DNA from: Enoplolaimus lenunculus
Taxonomy: Eukaryota > Nematoda > Enoplea > Enoplida > Thoracostomopsidae
Length of the DNA: 64,000 nt
NCBI GenBank assembly: GCA_030248215.1
Contig: JASANG010003235.1
Location: 1 to 64,000 of the forward strand
Reading direction: 5' to 3'
The position numbers and the translations under genes were made by a program. Shown here in pieces: positions 31,309 through 43,300 of the stretch (position 1 is the first letter of the stretch; every line of letters begins with the position of its first letter). Under the pieces are notes generated by a model, which saw only the letters and a list, made by a program, of their open reading frames with translations, was not told the origin of the DNA and searched no databases.

Positions 31309-34300
31309 GTGAGTATAAAACGAGAAGAAAAAAGAGATTTTAATTTTTGAATTTGAGATAAAACTTTAAAATTTTATTTCAAAAACTGAAAAACAAGCTT
31401 AGGATTTAATATTCCAACCAAAAATTTTTAGACGTATGATAAACGATTATGCTGCAATCGCTCAAGTATTACAATTAAAATTGCTTTCTGAAAGTTGAAA
31501 AATGCTTTGAATCTTATATATGCGCTTCTGTTATTTTAAGTTTTTGATAAATGGTAACGTGTGAGAGACATTATTCGTTTTCAAGCTGTCCGTATTTGCT
31601 GTTTTCAGCGAAAGTTCTAAATATCTGGCGTTGTTGTGCGACGATAGCGTCAGCAATTTGCGGGAAGGGGTGTGACCATCGTTTTTTACACGGTATGGTG
31701 ACTGCCGTACCAATCCTGTGAACATATATATCTTGGTTTGTTTAAGCCTTCTCGGCATTGCGATGGATGGCGCTTGAACAGCTTTTCCAAGTGAAGCATC
31801 AGGCGAAATCGAAAGTTTACATATTTTCAGACTGTTCCGGTACCGCAAACGGGATGTCAATTAGCAGAACTGGCAGTGACGCCTCTCCGGAAGCTCGATA
31901 CGAAAACCAACTCCAACACTTGGAAACAATGCGTCGTGTCTATAGCGGATGTCAGATCGTGCTCAAAAATCTCGAAATTACCCATTTACCCGACTGGGTT
32001 ACTGCGGAGAATTTGACGTTTTTGTCCGATATACAGCAGGTAAGTAAAAAATTTTGAATAGCAAATTTTCCACCGTTTTCATATCCCGCCGCCTCGATAC
32101 AGAGTACGATTAGGAAACACGTGTTGCAATCAAAATAACGCTTCGCTTTCTAGCACCGTCTCAATTAGGACGTGTTAACAGCTGCGGTTCTGATGTTTAA
32201 TACGGTTTGGTTCTTGATTTAGAATCAGGCAAATTGCAGCGTAGCTATGTATTTAGACATATGCAAATCAGGTACCTTCCGTATGTGCTATGTTCAAGCA
32301 ATTATACCATTTTGTCCTGCAAGCACTACTCACGCGCATGGAGCCGCCGTGGAAACGGCAGGGTTCCCAGGAAACGTTTTGTTTTTCCATGTGAATCTAT
32401 GGACTTCTTCGATTGATATTGGTCTGGTGGAAGTCTTCACCTTTGATTTTTATAGGTTCGCGGTCATATACTATTCGCATTCGTCAACGTATCTGTAATA
32501 CCGCTCCCCAAACTTAAAATTGTCTGGGGTGACGTACTGTTTAATCCGACGGTAAAGTCGGACGCCGCGGAAGGCACCAAAGACGCTCAGCAACCAGGAA
32601 ACAATATCTCAGACGGACAACGGTCGAAACAAGCGTTCACAAAGCTGCCAGCAATTATATTTGTTCAAAATCCTGGGTTAACCGTTGTAGATATGAGCAG
32701 TCTGAAAGGTAGAACTTTTGGCTTATTTCAGTTTCTCATATAAACCGCCTCTCATGATCGTGTGATCTGTGGTATAGTACTTGCAGGTCTAAGGTGCCTT
32801 CAACAAAACGTTTCACAGCTCAATAACTTCGCAGTTTGCGAAAAAATATAGTTTGCCAAAATGGAATCCCATGGGCGGCCCCCTATTGGGAAGTTTGGGC
32901 TGGCGCTTCCGCCGACTCTGGAGGCTAGAGGACCTAAAGATTTAAGAAGCTTAGGCTGAATAGGCAGGCTCCATGACGGGGCCGTTTTGCAGTAAGTTTA
33001 TTTTAAATAATTATAGCTCCAACAAAAAATTGTAAATCAGCTTTGTTCGCGTTGAAGTTTGAATTCGATCCGTAAAACCAAAGTTTCAACTTTATTTCAG
33101 CGATCGCTCGTGGCGGAGTTACAGTGTATAATTCACCGCGTCTTTGCTATTTCGAAACTATTGATTGGTTCCAAATCTATGGATCTAATTGGAGAAATAT
33201 GATCGATATTAATATTGGATCAACCACCAGCCCAAGTTCACAGTATAGTCCACAAATGTGTCATGGTGTGTGTGAGATATAATTAAGTAGACGATAAAGA
33301 ATATTGTCATAGTTTTTTGATGATCTTATAATAATGCAAATTGAATTTTTTTCTTGCCCTGCCGTCAGTTAACGCTGCACAACTACGATAGATGCCACAC
33401 CAGCTTCTAATAATAAAATGTGAGATTTACTTTTCCTATGTGTCACGGTGTGTGTGAGATATAATTAAGTAGACGATAAAGAATATTGTCATAGTTTTTT
33501 GATAATCTTATAATAATGCAAATTGAATGTTTTTCTTGCCCTGCCGTCAGTTAACGCTGCACAACTACGATAGATGCCACACCAGCTTCTAATAATAAAA
33601 TGTGAGATTTACTTTTCCTATGTGTCACGGTGTGTGTGAGATATAATTAAGTAGACGATAAAGAATATTGTCATAGTTTTTTGATGATCTTATAATAATG
33701 CAAATTGAATTTTTTTCTTGCCCTGCCGTCAGTTAACGCTGCACAACTACGATAGATGCCACACCAGCTTCTAATAATAAAATGTGAGATTTACTTTTCC
33801 TGCATCTTATAAATTTTAGGCAAAAAATTCCGATATTATTTTGCTTATGGTATCGCAATCACGAGCGAAACCAGTGCATTATATAATATCAAAAGGCCAC
33901 AATTTTATTTAAAACGTTGGCGAGCAGCAGCGGATCCAGATATTTCTGACGGGAGGGGGCAAAGTGGCGAAAGTTGTGAAACGCAATTTTCACTGTATGC
34001 TATATATATGTTAAAATTTTTTGAGAAAAAATTGTAAGGTAGAGACCATACAATATTAAAGAATTTTTTTGAAGTCATAATCTAGAAAATTATTTCAATA
34101 AATCAAGTAGTAAAAGTGCATAATTTTCTCGTCTGTAAATATTTAAGGGATAGATCTCTGGCGGATACCTTAAATTGCGACATATAAACCTTTCATATTT
34201 CTATCGCTAACTCCAAATTAATTTCTCATTTTGGTTTGTAGCGTTTTTTTAAAAATTTGCTGTTTGTATTTGGTATAAACCAATAATTCTGTATTTTATA

Positions 34301-37300
34301 TAAACACTGACTTTGTATTATCATTAAATTTCAGCTCCATCGACTACGCTGTGTTCACACTGTGAGCTGCCACATTGCTGGGGACCACAAGAATTTCAGT
34401 GCCAACTCAGTAAGTTTTCACGTTATAGAAATACAACACTTGGCATGAAATAGTATATAAAGTACGAATACGAACAATATTTACATTTCAACTACTGAAT
34501 TTTCACCTGAAAATTTTAAAATCTTAGAATCAATGTTTTCCATCTGATTCGGAATTACCATTTCACGGTGGGATGGAGTCTGACGGATTTTCATCATCAC
34601 TCAGCGATAGGAGCTTGACGTCAGTGGCGGATCAAACATTTCTCGCTTGAGGGGGGTACCGATATCAACTTTAACATATACGTTACAATTCTCGTTGACA
34701 TACTTCGCCACTTCTCAACGGCATTTATTCTTAATTTTTTTTGGTTCTATTTTCAGAAAAATGTTTACACTTTTCAAGCGTGAGAGGCGCTGTGACCGTC
34801 TTGTGGAGATTTTGCGCTGCGCTTACACGTAAAAGTTGTTTAGCACTGCGCATAATGTATTATTTCTCGTCCGCAGTTTGGGCTGAGTTGCTCATAGTAT
34901 ACTCCGCTCATCGAAAGCGATAAACCAATTGCATCTGGAGTCATTTTAAGTTATTTCGATATTACATTTCAGTGTACCGGCACAACTGTTCATCTCAATG
35001 CGGAACAGAAAGAATGTGCTACCGGAAGCATTCTCCGGATGCTTGTTGTGACGAATCGTGTATCGCAGGATGTTTTGGTCGCACTTCAGCCCACTGTGAG
35101 GTAGAATTTTTGGATATGTACCAAATTTATATATATTAAAATTCACACGTGCTAGTTTTTGTAGCTGAAAATCTTGGTGTATTCTCTTTTGAGTTGAAGT
35201 ATTGTTATACACTGCAGAATAGCCTGGTCTTGGCGTGGGACATACGAATTGATCGCCGTTATGCAGGCCCGTAGCTAGCTCACCTTGCTAGGATGACTAA
35301 AGAGGAGGTGGACTTACAAGGGCTTTCGTCAAAAAGTCTGAAAATTTTCTAAGGGGCGAAAATTTGCTAGGATGACTAAGGGGGCGGCTTACAAGGGCTT
35401 GCGCCAACAACTCTGAAAATTTTCTAAGGGGCGAAAATTTTTTCAAGGGGGGTTGAGCCCCGCTTGGGCTAACGGCCCACCTATATTCTGTTATACAAGC
35501 CAAAATAGGAAATTCATAGCCCTTTAAATATTAAATATTCATAATATTTGACAAAGTAATGAAGACTTGTTCATCAGCCCAAACCAATGAATATTTTCGC
35601 AACCGTCAATGCGTTCAATTTCTTATATTCGGCCATTTTATGAAATGAAAACCAAAAAATTTACCCTCCAAAATATCTCATTTTGAATTGGATTTCATTA
35701 TAATTTACGTGAATAGCAATCTCGAAAAAATCTTAACAGCTTCACAACGACTTCATTTTCGTTTAACCTGGTGCACGGAAGTTATGACCAATGTGCAAAT
35801 CAGGGGCGGAATGTTTTTCTGCGAGACTATAATAAAATTTTTTTTTGCTTATTCTTACACTTAGGCTTAGGTTCAGGAATATGCGTATACTAATGTTAAG
35901 GCCCTATCCTATATATTGTAGCCAAGGAGGAAGGCTTAGCCTTCTGGAAAAATTTGGGCCTCCTAGAAGATTTACAACCTTGCTTGTAAGTCACTGAAAA
36001 CCTTTAAATACTCCTGCTGAAAATTTTTTAGCCCCCCCCCCAGCAAGGTTGGCTAGCTACGGGCGTGGCCGAAGATCTTATGCAATTTAAATGGTTTCAG
36101 GCATGTCGAAGGTACGAGCAGGACGGTAAATGCGTTAATCAGTGCAATTCTGAGTACGATTATGATAATAATGCAGCGAAGAAGATCATAAAAAACACTA
36201 ACCGCCGCTATCATTATTTAAGGCAATGTGTTAAAAAGTGTCCAGGTAACCCCATCTGCATGCAAGTTTTGTTGCATTCTGTATTAAATATTAGTCAAAT
36301 AGTACCTGGAGCCAGGGTGCAACCGGAATTACAATTTACCGGAACCGGAACCGGAATTTGAAAATTTTACCGGAACCGGAAGGTGAAAAAATGCCGGAAC
36401 CGCAATTCCGGTTGCCCCCTGCCTGGAGCCCAAACCAGAGATAGATCTCCGGTTGTACCCTGACACGACGTGATGGTACAAGCGGCCAATGTATTGAAAA
36501 GGGCCGTAACAGTATAGTGTAAGCATATTCCTGAGCCTAAGCCTAAACCTAAGCCTAAGCGTAAGGATGAGCCTAGTATTCTATTACAGCACCGCCGGAA
36601 AACGCACAGGCCCTGTTCTATACATGGGCCGTACAACCAATATTAGAATAGAACCGGCCAATGGCGGATCCATGGGGGGGCACCCCGGCTGTGGTCCCCC
36701 CCCCCAACAGCATCTCGACAAAAATTATGTAGTGTCAATTGCTGTTCTACGCTGTTTATTCTCTGTTTTATACACAATAGTATAAGCACGCTTTAAAGTT
36801 TCGAACTCACCTTTATTTGACCCTGGAGTCATTTATGCGCTACAATTAGGGATAATAGACATTTATTAGGGAATTAACGTCGATCTCTCGTCATAAGCAT
36901 AAAAATTTAGTTGCAAATTTTGCCGAAATAATGACGTATCGTGGACGTTCTAACTTTATTAACATAGATTTTGGTTCAATTTATAGATCATATGCTTGTC
37001 GACGGCAAATCATGCGTATCTGAATGCAGCGAAGGCAAAACAACACTTCGCAACGTAATCTCGGCGCACGCTAGAAATGCTCTTTTGGAGTCATTGGGAA
37101 CATCAAGAACGCCAGCCGACAATAGGACATGTATCGATTGTCCGAGTGGGATTTGTGGAAGTATGCAACAAGGCTGGTAACTAATGGGAGGGAGTGCAAT
37201 AAATTATTCACCCACTGTAGATAATTATGGAATCAATTATAGTTTTACCCCCTAAGAAATAAATTTAAATTTTTGTTCCTAATGCTGTCAATTCAAGTCC

Positions 37301-40300
37301 CGACTCCGGCGATTTTAAGTGATCAGAGGGTCGAGGTGCGCTATGGACTAAGCTGAAATTTCTTTGCAGGAATGAATTGAAGCCGACCAACGCATGTGCC
37401 AATCGCCAACCAGTCCTCATAAATCAGTATTATGCGGTGGCTATAAGGGACACGCCGGGTCTGATGGAAACTACTAGTCAATATTAATATTCACAAAGCA
37501 TATGTAGAGTGTGACGACAGTTCTCGGAAGATTATTCGAGCGAGTCGTGTTGGTATGAAGATTTTAAATTTCGTTGCAATTTGTTTTCTCCGTAAAACAA
37601 TGTTTCATACTATTTAAATTTTAGTTTGTAAAATCGACAGCGATCTCGGCATTACATCTGAAAACATTGATCAATTAGACAACTGTAGTGGCATTGAAGA
37701 CTCGTTGATACTTCGAACACACGCGTTTACTAATCAAAAATTGTTAAATCGAAAATTGTAAGCATTTTTATTTTTTTTACTTGTTTTAAATTTTAATTTT
37801 ACATCAACATGTGACGCAAATTGCGTCATTTATGACGTCATGGATGTTATCATTACGTACCGTGGAATCTAGTTTTCAACATTTTCAACTCTATATTTGT
37901 ATTTATTTGGTTAATAAGTTTAAAAACACTTCGCAGACGACTTATTGACGGGCCCGTAGCCAAAGGAGGCCAGGAGGGCTCAGCCCACTCCCTGGAAAAA
38001 TTTTGGCCCGCCCTAGGTGATTTTCAACCTGCTTGTAAGTCACTGAAAACCTTTAAATGCACCTCCTGAACAATTTTTAGCCCTCCCCCCCCAGCAAGGT
38101 TGGCTGCCTACGGGCCTGCTTACTAATAATAAAGGGTGTCGTGTTGTGTCTTACTAAGCCTGTAAGGGATGTCATGGCGTAAGAATTTTCAAGCCCACCA
38201 CAAGACACACGGTAATGAACTCAGTTTATTTGTGAACCAATCACTGAGATGTAGAACAACTTTGTGAATAGATTTTAACAATGGACAGTAGTGTATGTAT
38301 TGCAAATTTTAACCGCATGGCGTGGTGGAATCCCCGCTAATTTAAAATCGATTCTCACTCCACACCCAACCCCTCACCCGGCGTGGATCATCATCATCGG
38401 GATTCATTATCCTCATGACATTACTGTAGCTTAACGTTAGCTGGCTACTTTTTTTTGTATCAGCTCTGAGTATCATAGAGAAATGTTCTACTTTTGCCCA
38501 TGTTGATTCGTAAATCAGACGCTGCAGTTATACTCGTTGCATCTGTCCCGTTTTGGGTATCAGACAGAACCGTCCGCAGAAAATTATGGTTGCGGGGGAA
38601 CCGAATAATTTTTTCGGGGTGCCCTAAAATTGCGATTCAAGATAGTTAACTTTTACACCGAGCCTGTTTGAGAGTACCAGCCAGCTTTGGAGCGTGGGCA
38701 CGACCTCCCAATGCCCCCGTGCGGACGCACTTGTTGGGTATTAATAAATGTACTGGGCTCGATACGTATACGTTGCTCAGTTCGAAACAACTCTAATGAC
38801 GAGCCCCGGAAAAAAGTTATGTTGTGCTCACATGTTTACCAGACATTATTTTAAATAAAAAAATTCGAACTCATGAACTCGGGAGTTGAGACTGATAAAA
38901 GTCACTTAAATCATTAACTCACCCATTTTACGTAGTGATTTTTTCAAAATACACCTGTAGCCTATCTGACATGCAAATTGACGGCTCTGGTTCGTTTCAA
39001 TCCCGAACTGTCCTAATATTTAGATCGCCAATTGCACAGCACCATATAGCGTCCGCTCCAGTCAGTCTGTATTCGACGCTAAAATTAGGAAAATGTTTCA
39101 ATTGTAATTTAAACTTCAATATTTTACTATTAATAATTTCAGGAACATATTTCAACAACTCAAACCAATCACTGAATCTCAGTTGAACAAATTGAAAAAT
39201 ATTCAATTTGTCGGCGGACACGTTAGTATTGATCTTCACGACCGATACGGAAATATTCTGCCCAAATGGCTTAAATCAGCGTCGTTTCTTGAAAACTTAG
39301 AAACCATCGACGGACGCGATCCGCATCTTATGGAGTAAAGTGGAATTGTTTGTCGAAAATTATCGATCTGTTTAACTTTATGGCTTCAAAATGGGTCCAT
39401 TGTAGACAGAGGAGGGTCAGTGAGGCCTCAGCAGCCCCCTGGAAGATTTCTCCCCTAGAAACTTTTAACATACATACTTGCTCGGAAGTCATCAAAATCC
39501 CTTGAATGCGATGCTTGAAAAATGTTTGGGCCCCTTCCGCTAGCAATGTGAGCTTGCTACGGGCCTACTTGCAAAAATAGAACATGGCCGTAACAGTAGT
39601 ATAAGCATATTCCTAAGCCTAAGCTTAAGCCTGAGTGTAAGGCTGAGCTTATACCTAAGCCTATGCCTAATATAATATAACTTTGCATTAACATTTTCTC
39701 AACTCTAAGCTGGAGCCGAAAGTTATTACTATACTTGTCGTTCAGTGCTTTGCGTCACCATCCGTCACCATGCAGTATCGTAAGTGATTAATTCACTTAC
39801 AATAACACATTGTGACGTACGGTAGCGGACGGTGCCGGACGTCATCAAAAGTATAGTTCCATTTCAAGCATGAGCTCTAACTATAAGTATAGGAAAAAGT
39901 GTACAAGCGCACGTGTTTTATGAAGGAACTTTGCTCAGCGATATTATACAGGGTCTGTTCGAAGGAACTCGTATTGTCCGACACTGTGTCCTGGCAGTAC
40001 CTACATTGTCCTTAGTCCCTTCGAAGGGCCTGCTGCAAAAACCAACTAGCTAATTACACATTCTGTTAAGTCCTTATAGCTTAAGGACATTGTCGTTTTG
40101 TCACGCTCTTAAAACCAGGTGCGTGGACAATTTGTTACAGTAGCGTAGACAGTATTACGTGGATGACCCATTACGTTCAGTTACAGTCGGCCCAGAGATT
40201 AATTTCTGCCATTTTTAATGTTTCCAGCAAACGCTATGCCCTTCACATCGCTCATACTCCGTTTCGCTGGCTTGGTCTTCGATCGTTGCGGTCTATCAAA

Positions 40301-43300
40301 CACGGCGTGGTTCGGATTATTGCAAACAGCGAACTGTGTTATTCAGAACGCATTCCGTGGACACAAATTGCAGTTTACCAGGGCAATTCTCAAGCGTGGG
40401 TTAATAATCGAGACAGCAGCGTGTGCGGTAAGAAAACTACGGATAGTTCGAATATTAATTTTACCGAATGCCGGAACCGGAGTTTGGATAGTTATGTTTT
40501 TACCGAAGCTTGGCCGGATATTGATCTGATATAGCATTTGTGCACTGTTGGTTCTATTTGAATCGTCCAAAAGTATATGTTTACTGACACAGAATCATTT
40601 GGAATGCATTTTTTCATTTCACTTTGGTGTTAAAAAGTTAAGTTTGGTGATTTGCAGGGAAATGCAGTCGCTGCAAAACGTCAAGTATTTCCACATGTAA
40701 AAAGAAGTTTTATGATATTTTTGACCACAACCGCAAGTAACTGGTATCTGGTAATTAAATACCGGATACCGAAACCGGGTACGATCAATCCATGCGTTCA
40801 GCTCTCATAGACGTTTAAATTTTGTTGGTATCATAAGCAGCGGAGAGGAAGAAACAACAGTTTCTGTAGGAGATCACTCTGCTGCCCTGTCGTCTAAAAA
40901 CGCTGAATGCACATTCTATAGGCGCGGGTCCTCCGTAAAACTTACTTCACTAGTGGCACTTTCAAGTAGGGTCGCAGCCAGCGGTAGGACAAAGGCAAAG
41001 ACTCTTTAGGGACTTGAAAAAATAATATATTTCGTAAGCTGAAAATTGACTTACACAAAAACTACACATACTTATGTAAAATTGAAATGAACGTTCGTTT
41101 TCAACTTTCAAATCAGCGATCCGATAGCTATGTTGTCTTTGTCGTCCAAGCTCACTGTAACAGTGGCTCATGGTAATTTGAGGCTCGCATTGTTTTTCCG
41201 CGAGACTCAAATAGAGTAAGACTATGTTTTAGGTCTATTTTTGCTTAGGCTTAGCTTAGTTATGCGCTTATCCTTACTTTGAGGCTTAGGTTTAAGTCTA
41301 GTAACAGGGTTCCAGACGGAAGTAAATTTTGTCAGATTCGGAATAAATTTTTTCTCGGAATCGGAATCGGATAGTAATTATATCAAAAATTAAATCCTGT
41401 AAAATTGTTATATTAATGGAGGCTGCCAATTCTAAGAGCAGCCTGTTAATTCTCAAAGCACAAGAGCAACTTTGCTTTAAGTTTCAATACAGTTAAGCAT
41501 TTTGAGCATTTCAAAACTTTAAATATGAAGTCTTATAAAATCATAAGTAACAGGATCCAGATTTTTGAAAATAAACCAATTCAATGGAGCGTCGTTTTCA
41601 CCACAGTAAGAATACTGTTGAAACAAATATCGAGCTATATTTGAGGACTAGTGGGACTAACATCACTGCCAATGGCGGATCCATGGGGGGCCACCCCGGC
41701 CGTGGCCCCCCCAACAGCATCTCGACAAAAATTATATAGCAATTTTGTGACAATAGTTCGTGGTTTGTGTATGGGTCAAAAGTAAGTTTATTACCTGTGA
41801 AATTTTGGACCCCCCTTTTTGAGATCCTGGATCCGCCACTGATCACTGCTTGCTTGCCGCTATGAAGTAGAATTTTAAGTTTAGACCTTGTTATTCGTTT
41901 AAAGGTAGAGCTTAAAGTTTTCAATTGCAGTCACGTTTTGACAATTAGCGAAATAATTTACTCTGCTACTGAGAATACTTACTAACAAAAGAAAAATAGG
42001 CAAAATTTAAGTTCAATCACCTTAAAAACTCGCAATCGAAAAATCGGAGCTCCGGCAACGGAATAGAAGCCAGTAGGAATCGAAACCGGAACCCAAATTT
42101 TTCGGAGTTTTAGCCGGAATTGGAATTCCGTTGGAACCCTGCCTAGTAGAAATATAATTATTCGTTATTCTGTTACGCCCTTCAATGAAACATTGCTAGC
42201 CGTAAAGGTTAACAAGCGTTTCTTGCTCTGTTTTGGCAGAAAGTAATAAGAAAAAGGAGACACGGAGGATCGAACTCCGGGCCTTCCGCATGCGAAGCGA
42301 CTATTCTGTTACGCCCCTCAAGGTAACATTGGTGGCCGTAAAAGTTAACAAGCGTTGCTTGCTCAGTTTTGGCAGAAAGTAATAAGAAAATTATTGGAGA
42401 CACGGAGGATCGAACTCCGGGCCTTCCACATGCGAAGCGGACGCTCTACCACTGAGCTACATCCCCATGTTGTAAGACTGCATTTTACCATAAACAGTAC
42501 TGTAGTGCATTTCAGAACATATGCATTGTGATTCGCAATGTAAACCAGCGGATGCTTGTTGGGGCCCTGGATCAAATATGTGTTACGAGTGTGCCAAATT
42601 TCGTCTTGGACAACAATGTGTTGCTACTTGTGATACTAGTAACGGGTGAGGGGCAGACTATTGTCTAGTATTCCGATGATTTTGGGGGTGGAATTTTTGT
42701 TCAGCTGTAATTTCCTTTCACAGTGGCGTGCCAGTTTTGTGAAGGGTCTCTAAAAATCTCGAAATGACGAAGTTTTCAAACGAATATAATTTATTCTGGC
42801 AATTGGTAGCGAGCAAAAATACCGACCTTTAGTATTAAAATGCAAAGTTTACTGCTAAAATTCTGCAGTTTAATATTTTGTTATGTTCACCACATTCGGG
42901 CATCATGGGGTCGGTAAGCACGAACGTTAATTTTCTTCAATCCATCTATATTTACGGGGTTGCGTCAATGAGAAAAATACTTTAAAACTTTTAGAAATTT
43001 TTTATCGTAATTAAGTTATCAAATGCTTTTAGCTCAGTATCACAATTAATGTTAAATTAATACAGTTCTGAAAAACCACCACAGGGTCTGGCTTAGGCTT
43101 CGGCTTAAACAATTCTTGTCATTTGGCTAGAGGCAATTGTTTTGGCAGTACAAAAGATATTTGAAAAGATATTTATCTATCTTTGGTTAATATTTTTAGA
43201 TTCTATTTGCTGTCAGATAATCAAACATGCGGAATTTGTCACAGCGAGTGTGTGAATTGCTATAACAAGGTATGTTCAAAAACACGGATATTATAAATCA

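Larger units (their letters stand above)
34973..36100. other. egfr intron 6 and flanking exon 6: repeat content
   Basis: Intron 6 (35101-36100) holds a hAT-like copy with an 80-bp internal tandem at 35264-35481, a CCTAAG MITE at 35802 and another hAT-like copy at 35922. The rest is AT-rich with nothing recognised. Confidence 0.6.

Noticed and set aside
31758-31830. Upstream ATG extension of egfr exon 2 (reading [10 protein letters not shown])
   Set aside because: The exon 2 acceptor at 31829-31830 gives the conserved L1 start, and exon 1 supplies the signal peptide in matching phase.
31531-31860. 109-codon minus-strand frame
   Set aside because: It overlaps egfr exon 2 and its intron on the opposite strand and has no support of its own.
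33256-33801. CRISPR-like direct repeats
   Set aside because: The units are contiguous 182-bp copies with no unique spacers, and the DNA is animal nuclear sequence.
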